From positions 62,001 through 126,000 of the forward strand of contig JANEZZ010001408.1 in NCBI GenBank assembly GCA_026122225.1: a stretch of 64,000 bases of DNA. The letters run 5' to 3'. The notes below the pieces were generated by a model. That model saw only the letters and a program-made list of their open reading frames with translations. It did no database searches and had not been told where the DNA came from. This stretch comes from Heloderma charlesbogerti (Eukaryota > Chordata > Lepidosauria > Squamata > Helodermatidae). A program made the position numbers and the translations under genes. Below are positions 1 through 10,703 of the stretch, piece by piece (position 1 is the stretch's first letter; each line of letters opens with the position of its first letter).

Positions 1-19
1 AGCTCTTGTTGCCTCCTGC

Positions 20-28
20 ATAAATATC
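20..28 (+). promoter_or_regulatory. TATA-like box of secretoglobin gene A
   Basis: An AT-rich ATAAATAT motif lies about 75 bases before the first ATG of gene A. That spacing suits a TATA box, a short 5' UTR and then the start codon. The - strand paralogues have a comparable TATA-like motif at a similar distance from their ATGs, which supports the call. The transcription start is inferred, not seen. Confidence 0.5.
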
Positions 29-100
29 TGCGCTGTGAAGTTCAGGATCCCAAACACTTTTGCTGTATATCGTAACTCATTCCGAACATTCTTCTGCACC

Positions 101-155
101 ATGAAGCTAATGCTTGTCCTTCTGCTCATCACCCTGGCATGTTGCTGCTCCTCCG
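101..155 (+). CDS. Gene A exon 1 (signal peptide)
   Basis: Starts at the ATG in CACC-ATG context and encodes 18 codons plus one base, ending at the GTAAG donor at 156. The hydrophobic leader is rich in Leu and Cys. Confidence 0.8.
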
Positions 156-3100
156 GTAAGTATCACTAATGCCAATTATGGCTCTTTGCCAAAACACGCT
201 GAAGAAGCAAAAATAAACTTATTCAGTGTAGTGTCTTCAGAGAGGGCATTTGTGCATTAAATGCAGTCAAATCTCCGTGAAATAAACTGCCACACGAGGA
301 CAATCCAATGCAGGTTTTACTCAGATGTGCTCAATGGCGTTTACTTCCTAAGTGTGTTCAGGATTGTAGCCTTAGGTATGTTACCTGAGGATGCAGCTGT
401 CAGGAGCCCCCTAGCTGCCTCTTTAAGTCCCCTCCAATAGCCAACTCATGACACAGACGAAAGGAATTCTTTCCCAGGCTTTATTCCTTTACAACTTAAT
501 GACTCTTTCAGATGCTAATCACCAGCGACTAAGCAAGGAAACACACTGGGGTAGTTAGCAGAGTAGCCTAAGCTCCGGGTAAGGTAGTTGGTCCCTGTTT
601 GAAGGGGAAGAGCGGGAAAACTCTGAACTTATGGGCTATGGAGAGGTCCTCCCTCTTACCCGGGGATTCTCGGGACGTGACTGTTGTTTTAGCGCCAAGT
701 GGGCAGAGCGCTGCCTCTTGGCGCCCTCCATCAGGCACCGCTCCCTCTGTCTCTGCCGAGTGTCCAGCAAGATCCCATCCCCTGCTCTCTCACTGCTAGG
801 GTCACTATCTCTCTCAGGAATGCAGGCAGGAGGAATCTCTCCCTGCCACTGTGCCTGTGAGAGATGAGCGAGCTCCTCTCCCACAGGTGGTTGGTCCTCC
901 TCAGAATCAGAACTACTCTGGGGCTCTATGGGCTCGTTATCCACCCTGACATCAGCAGTCTATGTTTGCTCTATAGTGGTTGTTGTCAGGGTAGACACTG
1001 AGCCCATAGAATCCCAGAGTAGTTCTGATTCTGAGGAAGAGGAGTCGCTCCTGGGAGAGGAACGCGCTCCTCTTTCCCAGGGCCAACAGCTGACGGAGAT
1101 TCCTCCCACCAGCATTCCTAGCTTAGATAGCAGTCCTGGGAGTGACAGAGCGCAGGAAGCAGACTGGATAGACGTGCGACGCAGACGCAGAGAGCGGCGC
1201 CAAATAGAGGGCGCAGAAAGGAGGCGTAGTGCCCGGTTGGCGCGCAAACAACGGCTGCGCCCAGAGGATCCAAGGGAAAAGGGGAGGGATTCTCCCTAGT
1301 CCTTAAGTTCAGAGGTCTGCCAGTAATTCCCTTTCAAACGGGGACCAACTGTTCCAACTTAAAGCATAGGTACTCTGCTGCTCATATCTAGTTGCTAACA
1401 ATAGAGTTGTTAAGTTATAAAAAAGGAATAAAACTTTGAAAAGAATCCCTTTGTCTGTGTCTGGACTTGGCTACTGGATTAGACTGAGAGAGGCCTCCAA
1501 GGAGCCCTTGACACTTGTAATGTTCCGGGGTTCCTCAGCATGCCTCTGGCCCTTAACAGTGAGTGGATCAATCTTCTAGCCTTTCCCCTGAGTCCAGACT
1601 TCCCCAAAACAATTCATTCCAAATAAAGTGCTGCTGCCATCTTCTGAGCCAAGGAGAACAGTCAGCGTCTCAGTTTATGTACTTGATCGTGTAATATCAA
1701 AGACAGCATCTGGGCTGAGGTATATTATACTAGAATTCACTAGGGGTGTACGAAACCCCACTTACCTGGCTCCACCGGGTTCTGCAGGTGGGGGGAGGCG
1801 ATCTGTTCCTCCCCCCGGAATCCTGCCTGGCTGGGCCTGCTCCGCGGCCAGGCTGCGGAGCCACCGGCCGGGCCAACCTGCAGCAGGGCCTCCAGCTGCT
1901 GCCGGGCTGGTGCGGACGCAAATGGCGTCCTGAGTAGGGGACACCATTTGCGTCCCTATGGTAGCCCGTGATAGTCTATGTAAATATTTACGTAGGCTAT
2001 CACGGCTAAAGCAGGGATGCAAATGGCGTCCCCTACGCCATTTGCATTCCCGCTTTAGCCATGATAAGCTACGTAAATATTTACGTAGCCTATCACGGCT
2101 AAAACGGGAATGCAAATGGTGCCTGCTTTAGCCATGATAGGCTATGTAAATATATACGTAGCCTATCATGGGGCCAGCGTAGGGACGCAAATGGTGGCCG
2201 CTACGATGGCCGCCATTTGTGGCCGCAGCAGCTCAGCAGCAGCCGGAGCTGCTGCTGCCGCCGGCAGAGCTGAAGCCGGAGCCGCAGCTAGGTAGGCTCC
2301 GTTTCATAGGGCTTTCACAGGGTGGAGGGGCGGGGGGCTCCGTTCCGCCACGGATTTCGGGGGGCCGAATGCGCTGGCATTCAGACTCACTGAGATCCGT
2401 GGCGGAATTCTCCGCCATGCCTAGAATTCACCCAGAGTGGAATACATTCAGGAATTTAAATTAGTAAATATATTTATTTATGGAACAGCTAAAACATGTA
2501 ATAATTTGATAAGAAATAATGGTTTAACTAATAACTTAACCAAAGATAACTGACCCCTCTCTTCAATGGATATCTTGACCCGCAGCTTTTTTACTAGTCT
2601 TTCTTCCTTATCCCTCTCAACCCTCTCTTTTAATTGGCCTTCTCTGTTGGCACTCCCCACCTCTCTCTGACTCCACCCACCCTTTCATCTCACTCTCCTG
2701 CTGTCAGTAATTCTTCCACTCATCCTTCAGTTGTACATGCAAAGACTTCCCCCTGCAGATGACCTTGCCCTACTCATGGATGCTGAGGGTGGAGCATGCA
2801 TGGTGTGGGGTACAGGGCTACATAAAACAGCCCTGTCCCTGCCCGCATATCGGGTTACCCACTTTTTGATAATGCCTACATAGGACTAGGGTCTATCTGG
2901 ATTCTGTGCTAAATTCAGGCAGCTTAGATATTACTCAACCCATGTGGAGACAGCAAGAAAGGTGTCAGGGATTCCAAGCCCTCTTGCTGAGTAGTGAGGC
3001 AACAAAGACTAGGGATGGACGAAAGTCCCTTACCTTGTCCCACCGCTTTTTTCGGGGTGGGAGGGAGGCACTTTGTTTCTCCCCCCGAAAATTCTTGGCG

Positions 3101-6100
3101 GGTGGGGAGGCGCCCTGCCCCTCCCCGCTGAAATTCAGGCCGTGGGGGAGGCGCCCCATCCCTCCCTGCCAAAGTTCTGGCCGGGGGGAAGTGCCCCGTC
3201 TCCCCGGCCGCGAAAGAAAACAATAAAGTGTAAAAAAAAGAGAGAAAAAAGTGATAGGCTATGTAAAGATTTACGTAGCCTATCATGGCTAGATTTTCAA
3301 AGTCAGCCGTGATAGGCTACGTAAATTTTTATGTAGCCTATCACGGCTGACTTTGGGGGAAAAAAAAAGTGCATACGCAAATGGCGGCTCCCGTGGGCAC
3401 CACCATTTGCGTACGCACTTTTTCCCCCCCCCAAAGTCAGCCGTGATAGGCTACGTAAATCTTTATGTAGCCTATCACGGCTGACTTTGAAAATCTAGCC
3501 GTGATAGGCTACGTAAATCGTTACGTAGCCTATCACGTGTGTGTGGTTTTTTTAATACTTTACGGGGAAATGGCGACGGCGGCAGCCGGTCAGAAGACCG
3601 GCCGCCGCCGCCGCCCCTGCCGAAACGCCCGCCGAAACACCGCCAGGACCCGACGCCGAGAGGGACATCCGACAGAGGTAAGTCCCATCCCCGGGGGGGG
3701 GCGGGGGGAGGGCGGAGAATTTCACCGCCAATTTCAGGGAGGCCAAATGCGTTGGCATTCAGCCTCCTGGAGATTCTTGGAGAAATTCTCCACCATCCCT
3801 AACAAAGACTCCCTGTGCAATCCACACTCTTTTATTCAATTAATAGCACCTCTTCACACCTGAAGTGACCACAAAGGCTGGGAGCTGTCCTCTGGGTCTA
3901 ATTAGCTAAATAGCGCTTTTGCTAAGAGAGCTACTGAAAGCAGGGCTGTTGCCTTTCAACTAATGGACGGGTTTCCCGCTGTGTTTGGCAGGCTTTTTCT
4001 GGGCTCCTCCCTTCAGCGAGGATCCTCCCAACCCAACTTCTGATACACAGTCAGTCTGGTGGGACACCTACCACGTCCTCTCAGCTCTGCCCACTTAACT
4101 TGGCAGCGAGCTCTGGCATCTGACAATTCTGCTGCTCCCTCCCTCTCAAACAGAGGCCTAGAGGCCTAGGGATGTACGAAACACCTACCTGGCTCCGCGC
4201 TGGGCAATCCGCAGTGCGGGGCAGGCGCTCTGTCCCCCCCCCCGGAATCCTTGATGGGGGGGGAGGCGATCTGGTCCTCCCCCCTGGAATCCTGCCCAGC
4301 CAGCTCTGCTCCGCGGCCAAGCCGCGGAGCCGCTGGCCGGCTCCTGCCACCCGCAGCCGGACATCTGGCCACTGGGCAGCCCTACAGGGACGTAAACGGC
4401 GGCTGTCGTAGCCGCTGTCATTTGCGTCCCTGTATTGAGCTGTGATAGGCTACGTAAATATTTACGTAGCCTATCACGGCAGGGGGGAAAAACCCAGCAT
4501 ACGCAAATGGCGTCCCTGCATTAGCCGTGATAGGCTACGTAAGTATTTACATAGCCTATCACAGCTATGAAGATGAAGCGAATGGGAGCAGGTAAGTGCT
4601 CCGTTTTGCGCGCCTTTTGTGGGTTGGAGGCGGCGGGGACTTTCGTCCTGCGCACCTTTCGTGGGTTGGGGGAGCGGGGGCTTCGTTCCACAACGGATTT
4701 CAGGGGGCCGAATGCACTGGCATTCGGCCTCACTGAGATCCGTCGCGGAATTCTCTGACATCCCTACTGGTTCCCATGGGGAAGGGGGAAGATGGTCTCT
4801 GAGCCTGGCTGTCCTGTTTGATAAGCTGCTGGGAAAGTTCTTCACTGCCTTCTGGACAGTCTTGGGGAATTTCCTGTCTTGGCTGGGCTTCTTCTAGCTC
4901 CATCTCCAAATCTGAATTAGTCAGAAACCAAACTAGGGAGCTTGGGCCCAATCCTGACACCAGGCCTTTTTAAACCAGTGTTACACAGAAGAAGCATAAT
5001 ATTTGAAGTTGTTTACTACATGCATAAACCCCCAGCAAGTGTAGCACCCTCTTATCAGGGGTGCATGTCCCTGGCATGCAAGCTTGGAAGGGAACATTTA
5101 AACATCACACCCTAAACAGACCATGGGTTACGTGAGGGTTGTTTAACTGTCAAATAACTCCTGCCAGCCAGGTTCACAGGACAGTGTAAACTATGGCAAC
5201 CCCCTGGCAGGGTTGCATATTCATAATGGTGGCTGGAACACACGACAGATCCTCAAGGGTAAATTAACCCATGATGGGCTGTCATGCAGTGCAAACCGAG
5301 CATCTGTAGAGTCAGCATGAGAACATCATTCCTTGCAGCCTTCTAGTGGAATAAGTGACATCCGAATTGGACCAAAGCTAGAGCATTCTTAGGTGAGCAA
5401 TATTGCCTCCAGCCAATATTCATGTATTTATCTAAAAAGGAGAAGACAATGGCAGTAAAAAGTTGAAGTAAAATCTGTTTACAGTATTAATTTTGTTTTA
5501 AAAACAAATAAATACCATATTTGGGTTTTTGTTTTGTTTCTTCCTAGTTTCTGCTCTGTGTGATTCTGTTAAAAGTGTTATGTCTCTGACGTTTTATGGA
5601 TCACAATCTGATTTGGAGAGTGAACTTAAAAAACATGCAGTTTCAAAGTCTGGAGTATCTGCTGCAAAGGCGGTAAAAGATTGTGTCGACCAGTTTTCAC
5701 AGAAGGAAAAAGATGGTATAGCTAAATTGACGGTAATTATACATTCTGTAATTTTTCTTGCTTGTCTTTTGCAACTGAAGACTCCATCTAGATTCAAGAT
5801 TTATATCTTTTCCCCAAAAACTTTTTTTACAGTCTATTGGTTTAGAAATATTTTAACATATTGATCAAAGATTGAAAAAATAAGATAACTTAAATATGAT
5901 CCAAATACATTGTCCAACCCTCTACACCAAGGGTCCCCAACCACCGAGCCGCAGACTGGTACTGGTCCGTGGCCTGTTAGGTCCGCAGGGTCCGCGGGGG
6001 GGGGAGGCGATCCATCCCTCCCCCTGCCCCGGAATCCTTGCCGGCCCTGGCTGGCTCCGCTCCGTGGTGAGTCCACAGAGCTGCCGGTCGACTCCAGCCC

Positions 6101-7569
6101 TGTTCTTTGCAGTAATAGCCTATTACTACAAAGAACAGGGCCGCAAATGGTGTCTGCATCCAGCGGCCAGAAGTTCTCCCCCGGCTGGAGCTGGCTGGTA
6201 GCTCTGCGGCAAGTCCAGGGCTGACAAGGATTCTGGGGGGGGGGCAGGATCGCCCCCTCCATGGACCCAAGGTAAGGGGGGTTCCCACACCCCTACTGTG
6301 GCCCGGTCCCACCCCACCCCCAGTCAGTGGAAAAATTGTCTTCCACGGACCGGTTCCTGATCCCAAAAAGGTTGGGGACCGCTGCTCTACACCACCACAG
6401 TCTTCTCCATATGCTAATTCACATCCACAGCACATATCAGCTAGGGATAAGTGATGATTTTGTTTCAGTCTGGATTTGGTAAGAATCTACCAAAATTTGC
6501 AAAGTTCTCCATATTCAAGACAAAAAAAAAAAACTTGAGTTAAAAATTTCAAATGTGGGAGAAACAAAAACTGACAGGCCCAGGCTTTGCACTTAAAAGT
6601 CTGGGTTTGAATCCGCGTGTATTCAACCATGTTAGTGTTTTTTTTCGGGCTGCCACCTCTCTTTTTTGACAGGCTCCTCATCTTTAACAGCTCTATGGCA
6701 GGCAGCTACATCATGTCCTCACCATGCTGGGAATAGCTGTACCTGTTGAATTTGGGTGATGCAGATGGGTGAGAATTTTGTGTCAGTTGATCTTTGATAA
6801 GAATTTACCCACATTTGCAAAATTCTTCATATCTGGGAGAGAAAGAACTTCAGATTTAAAAAATGTGAATGTGGAAGTAAATGAAACTAACAGATATGCC
6901 CATTCCTAGATCAGAATCCCCTCCAGGTTAACGTTTATACAGTATGCCCATGCCATCATAAGAAAAGCCCATATTTGCCCACACTAAAGCTGCCTGTCTA
7001 TTCCAGTGGTTCAGACAAGTGAGCCAAGCCAAAGAGAGAGGGCAAATATACCCTTTATTTTCACTCATCAACCATGACTCACTCTTATACTGTTAGGAAA
7101 ACAGGCTGCTGATTGATACTCTTGTTTGCCAAAATGTACTCTCTACCAAGTACAGTGATTTAGGCTGCAATGCTACACACACCTACCTGGGAGTAAGTCC
7201 TTCTGAATAATATGGGAGTAATCAGTGTGGTATAGTACTTGGTAGTAGTAGGTATAAACTGTGTTGGACTGGGATTTGTGAGACCTGGGATCTAGTCCCC
7301 ACATGGCTGTGAAGTTCACTGGGTTACTGTCAACCCAACCTACCTCACAGGGTTGTTGTGAGGATAAAATGGGGGGGAGGAGGGCCATGTAAGCTGCCTT
7401 GGGTTTTTTGGAGGAGGAAAAAAGATGGGATATAAAGGAAATAACATTAATATTAACATTAATAATAAACATGCATAGGATTCCTCTGTTAATCTCTTGC
7501 TTCCTTTCCCTTCAGCACCCTCTACTGACCTTCATTTCATTTCAGGAAGAAATACTGAAACAATGCTGA
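101..7569 (+). CDS. Secretoglobin-like secreted protein, gene A (three exons)
   Basis: Spliced gene with exons 101-155, 5548-5732 and 7546-7569, giving 87 residues. Residues 1-18 form a signal peptide (MKLMLVLLLITLACCCSS). The mature part has Cys23, Cys64 (in KDCVD) and a C-terminal Cys87, with a 64-residue spacing between the outer cysteines, close to uteroglobin. Introns fall in phase 1 after the signal peptide and phase 0 before the last short exon, which is the standard secretoglobin layout. All splice sites are GT-AG. Family members are small four-helix proteins that pair head to tail by disulfides and bind small hydrophobic ligands in secretions. Intron 1 (5.4 kb) is filled by hAT-type elements and an inverted LTR-like pair. 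The subfamily cannot be fixed by eye. The central KxCVD motif recalls the lipophilin and Fel d 1-like groups. It is on the opposite strand to the other copies and quite diverged from them. Confidence 0.8.
389..1521. repeat. Inverted pair of LTR-like units
   Basis: Two units of about 560 bases lie head to head. The left unit reads on the - strand and the right on the + strand, joined by a short centre near 950-970. Each runs from TGTCAGG to ...TTGACA, so it has TG...CA ends like an LTR. The right unit carries AATAAA near 1427. Both arms show related Arg-rich, Ser/Glu-rich open frames (for example SSSDSEE), which may be chance or a small element gene. A single related unit occurs at 52677-53219. 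Two opposed solo LTRs or a fold-back element would both fit. Confidence 0.5.
1741..2423. mobile_element. hAT-like non-autonomous element with palindromic core, copy 1
   Basis: Flanked by an exact 8-bp duplication GAATTCAC (1733-1740 and 2424-2431). The ends are TAGGGGTG and CATGCCTA (inverted TAGGSATG), typical of the hAT superfamily. GC-rich arms surround three near-perfect palindromes built on TACGTAAATATTTACGTA, separated by CGCAAATGG motifs in both orientations. It has no transposase. Open frames here are by-products of the palindromes. Confidence 0.75.
2432..3001. other. Intron 1 spacer, nothing recognised
   Basis: AT-rich and then mixed unique-looking sequence between hAT copies 1 and 2. 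No exon, RNA gene or clear repeat was seen. Confidence 0.5.
3010..3801. mobile_element. hAT-like non-autonomous element with palindromic core, copy 2
   Basis: Exact 8-bp duplication ACAAAGAC (3002-3009 and 3802-3809). The ends are TAGGGATG and CATCCCTA. It contains four 38-base palindromes (from about 3250 to 3540) arranged inside a larger palindrome whose centre is near 3395, flanked by inverted CGCAAATGGCG motifs. This is the best copy for defining the family. Confidence 0.8.
4167..4766. mobile_element. hAT-like non-autonomous element with palindromic core, copy 3
   Basis: Ends TAGGGATG and CATCCCTA as in copy 2, GC-rich arms, and two TACGTAAATATTTACGTA-type palindromes at 4440-4478 and 4524-4566. 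No target duplication is visible at these ends, so one flank may have changed. Confidence 0.7.
4767..5547. other. Rest of intron 1, nothing recognised
   Basis: Mixed-composition intronic sequence up to the exon 2 acceptor of gene A. No second-strand gene or clear repeat was seen. Confidence 0.5.
5548..5732 (+). CDS. Gene A exon 2 (helical core)
   Basis: Preceded by a pyrimidine-rich tract and the acceptor TTCCTAG, and followed by the donor GTAATT. It is 185 bases long, enters in phase 1 and leaves in phase 0. It encodes the N-terminal Cys and the central KDCVD motif of a secretoglobin. Confidence 0.8.
5928..6384. mobile_element. hAT (Charlie-like) non-autonomous element
   Basis: Starts CAAGGGTCCCCAACC and ends GGTTGGGGACCGCTG, a 15-base inverted terminal repeat with one mismatch-rich end. 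It is flanked by an exact 8-bp duplication CTCTACAC (5920-5927 and 6385-6392). The centre has a hairpin made from TTCTTTGCAGTAATAG and its inverse. It lies in intron 2 of gene A and has no transposase. Confidence 0.8.
6393..7222. repeat. Intron 2 stretch with a diverged direct repeat
   Basis: Two related segments at about 6445-6590 and 6755-6905 share the pattern TTTGTxTCAGT...AAGAATxTACC...TTTGCAAA. They may be the halves of one old element running from TAGGGATA to CCATTCCTA. No gene was seen. Confidence 0.35.
7223..7471 (+). mobile_element. tRNA-headed SINE with LINE-type tail
   Basis: A tRNA-like head (TATAGTACTTGG...GACCTGGGATC) is followed by the body motif CCTACCTCACAGGGTTGTTG, known from reptile SINEs, and an A/T-rich tail. 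An inverse copy of the same family is at 24868-25080. Confidence 0.55.
7546..7569 (+). CDS. Gene A exon 3 (C-terminal EEILKQC)
   Basis: Acceptor TTTCAG, then seven codons ending in Cys and the stop TGA. The terminal Cys one residue before the stop is typical of the family and pairs with the N-terminal Cys of the partner chain. Confidence 0.75.
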   Translation, partial: EEILKQC

Positions 7570-7809
7570 GCTGCTCAGGAATTCTGGTTTTTCGATTAAA
7601 CCAAGCCCATGCTAATCCAACATGCTGACTACCAACATCAGTTTCTGAAAAAATAATGCTCATTGATCTGTTCTTCCCGCTGTCAGCTCTTTTATACTGT
7701 CATTGATCAAGAAGCTTTATCCGATCTGTGAGGCAAAATAATCATTATGCTTCAGAAAACTTCGAGAAATCTCCTGCACTCTTCTAGAATCCTTCATGCT
7801 TCATGTTTT

Positions 7810-7815
7810 ATTAAA
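7810..7815 (+). promoter_or_regulatory. Candidate poly(A) signal ATTAAA of gene A
   Basis: ATTAAA lies about 240 bases after the gene A stop codon. It is the first good poly(A) signal variant downstream. Confidence 0.4.
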
Positions 7816-8174
7816 CTCACAATCTGCATTTCTTTGTTCAAGCTTCATTTATGAATACATGATCGATGTACTTTGTCACAGTTAATCCAGTGACTCCTCT
7901 TGAGTCGGTCTCAAGACTGACTCAAAACAACATTAGCACTGCTGTATCAAATAACATGATCTTTAGAAAAAGCCTAGGTCTCAATTTTGGGGGACCCTGC
8001 TGGCAGGTCATTCTCCTGGGGCTCCCTTGATGCTGGCCACCATTCTCAGCCCCCCTGTATTGCTCCTGCAGTAGGCTTCGAACTCTTAATTTAGAGGTGC
8101 CAAGACAGTGATAAATCAGATCCAGGTTTACTTACAAGGAGATACTTCACTGAGTACAAACAGCGCACAAGCAT

Positions 8175-8656
8175 ATGGTGCCGCCATTTGCGTTCCTTAT
8201 TTGGTCCCGGTAGTCTACGTAAAGAGTTACGTAGACTACGGCGAAAATAAGGGCAACGCCATTTGCGTACACGCTTTTTTTTTCCCCCAAAAAAGTCACC
8301 CGTGATAGGCTATGTAACGATTTACGTAGCCTATCACGGCTGACTTTGGAAATCTAGCCGTGATAGGCTACGTTAATCATTACGTAGCCTATCACGGGTG
8401 TGTGTTGTTGTTGTTTTACTTTATTTTGTAATGGCAGCGGCAGCAGCCGGTCGGACGACCGGCCGCCGCCCCCGCCCCCGACGAAACGCCGCCGAACTCC
8501 CGCCAGGACCCGCCGCTGAGAGGGACATTCGAGGGAGGTAAGTCCCATCCCGGGGGGGGCACGGGGGGCGGAGAATTTCACCAACAATTTCAGGGGGCCG
8601 AATGTGCTGGCATTCGGCCTCCCCGAGATTCGTGGAGAAATTCTCCGCCATCCCTA
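8175..8656. mobile_element. hAT-like element with palindromic core, copy 4 (left end missing)
   Basis: Three palindromes of the TACGTAAA...TTTACGTA type (8206-8242, 8302-8339, 8358-8396), a GC-rich right arm and the CATCCCTA right end match copy 2. The left arm and its TAGGGATG end are absent, so this copy is truncated. Confidence 0.7.
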
Positions 8657-8871
8657 GCACGACTGGGGAAGGCAATGGCAAACCACCCTGCTACAGTCTG
8701 CCATGAAAATGCCAGTGAAAGCGGCGTCCCTCTAGGGGTCAGCAATGACTTGGTGCTTGCACAGGAGGAACCTTTCTTTTTTCCATAATCAGCTGAACTG
8801 AAGATGTCTCATTGCCATCTCACTTTCCAACCCCTGTAATTACCTACTGCAGGGCTCTTCAAGGTATTCAC

Positions 8872-9858
8872 AAACCTATAGGGACCCACAGCAGTCCCAG
8901 GGAGCATCTTCCAATCCACCCCGGGGGCAACCACGGCCACACTTTTTCTCCACAGATCCAGTAACTACCATTAGGGGCGGCCCAGTTAATGCCAGGGCGC
9001 TCTTTCCAATTTGTGCACACCCATCCTTGGGCATTATCACCAGGGCATGCATGTATGGTCTGGCACCCCCTACTGAACCCCACTTGTCTTTGAAAGCGTG
9101 GTGCTACTTTGTTGTGTCTCACTTGTTCCCAACACACTAATGGCCGTGGTGGGGCATACACCTTTAAGGGGGTAAGCCATCCTATCCCATCGTGTAATTA
9201 CTCAAACCCCTCTCTGATCCTCACGGATTTGTTTGCCTTCTGCGTGATAACTCTGAAGGCTCTGTCCCGGGTGGCACTGACATCAAACCTTTGGGAGCCA
9301 CACTCAGTGTCATTCGGAGTTGCAACTGACAATAAAGATGTTTGCAAATATCGCGTAGTATTGAAGAAATCATAAAATGCAGACAACAAACTTTCATTAA
9401 AATCTAACACCATAGGCAGGAAACCCCCCACATGGTGAGGCATGATGGAGCAAATCCAGCAATCGTATTGTTTCTCCAGCTGGGCCAGACGATGTTCACA
9501 TAAGTGTTGTCCTCGCCTGTGGTCCAGACTGGTAGCAGGCTCACCAATATCCACCAACTCATTTTGACACTAGAAAGCTTTGCCATGACTGCAAAGGAAA
9601 AAAAAGGAATCAACATAGGAAACAGTCTGGACAAATAGCATGGGCTTTGGCTCTATGCATAGCCTGTCCCCACGGGGCTGGGCCTCCTTTGAGGGGGGTT
9701 AAATGTCCCCTGGGGGAAGAAGGCATCACCCACACCCCTGCTAGGGGTCTAAGTCCTCTAAATTGGATATTAAGAATCACTTTAACCTCATCAAAAACAG
9801 TTGAGCAACGGAGCAATTCAATCTGAGCTTCAGGAAACCAATCAGTGTAGTAGTTCAC
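8872..9858 (-). pseudogene. env: ERV-A env (surface subunit, truncated)
   Basis: Pieces in different frames show a hydrophobic leader near 9570-9634, a CWIC-type motif near 9450 and a cysteine- and tryptophan-rich segment at 8870-9161 (WICGEKVWPWLPPGW). These resemble the surface subunit of gamma-like and other simple retroviral envelopes. The transmembrane subunit is missing, so no complete product is possible. The family placement is inferred from short motifs. Confidence 0.6.
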
Positions 9859-10208
9859 ACTCCAGTGAGGGCACCAGAGCCTATGGGCACATGGTAGGAC
9901 AGGGGAACTCTAAGATTGAACAACTGCTTGAGAAAGGAAAAAAGATCATACCGGCTGGGGGGATATTCTTCAGCTGAAGAGCTTTGGCTAGTGGGCGGTA
10001 TAGAAATGAAATGAAATGAAAAAACAAATAAACTGACCTGTTGGCCTGGGAGGCCATTTACAGTTCTAGGTACCCAAAGACAAGAGATAGAAGGAACACC
10101 ATCAGCATGCTTGTGATGGCTACTAAATCATCTCTACTCAGTGCAGCACTGGCCATTATCTGCAAAACAAAAAGTGTGCAGGGAGCGCTCGGGGCAGGTC
10201 TTCCCCTC

Positions 10209-10703
10209 TCAGCAGGACTGTGTATGTATTCCCTGGGCCTTGATGCAGTACCTCTCCTTCAGTTGGGTCTGTGCTCCCAGGCAATTGCACCCACACCCGC
10301 CCACCAGCCGATCCAAAGCCACCACTGTGTCTGCAGGCGGCTCCCCCTCCGTCACATGCGGGGTGAGAAGGGCCTTCACCAACACCAGCTGCGCTATGCG
10401 TTCTCCCTGCTCAAAAGAATAAGAATTTGGGGATAGGTTGTGCAAAACAATCTTCAATTCCCCCTGATAGTCTGGATCAACAACCCCTCCCAATAAGGCA
10501 ATGCCCTTGGTGGCCAGGCTTGACCTGGCTGCTAGACGCCCATATGTGCCAGGGGGTGTGTGGATTCCAATCCCCAACGCCCTAGTGGCAGTTTCCCCTG
10601 CATCCAGCTTGAACACACAGGGAGTGCGTATGTCTAGGCCCGCTGCCCCGGGAGAGCTTTGAACAGGAATGCAAGCTTCAGGCAGCAATTTCCAGACTTT
10701 CAA
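10209..10703 (-). pseudogene. ERV-A dUTPase domain
   Basis: An open frame of about 160 codons holds four of the five trimeric dUTPase motifs: AGLDIRTP, ARSSLATKG, GVVDPDYQGELK and GERIAQLVL. The Gly-rich fifth motif is only weakly present. The enzyme hydrolyses dUTP to dUMP and limits uracil in viral DNA. It lies directly after the integrase fragment, the position seen in ERV-L pol. The frame is still open, although the rest of the element is broken. Confidence 0.85.

Noticed and set aside
599..1299. Overlapping open frames with Ser/Glu- and Arg-rich stretches on both strands
   Set aside because: They lie in the two arms of an inverted LTR-like repeat, so matching frames are expected. There is no start context or exon structure.
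1746..4845. Many short open frames on both strands
   Set aside because: All follow the palindromes and GC-rich arms of hAT-like elements.
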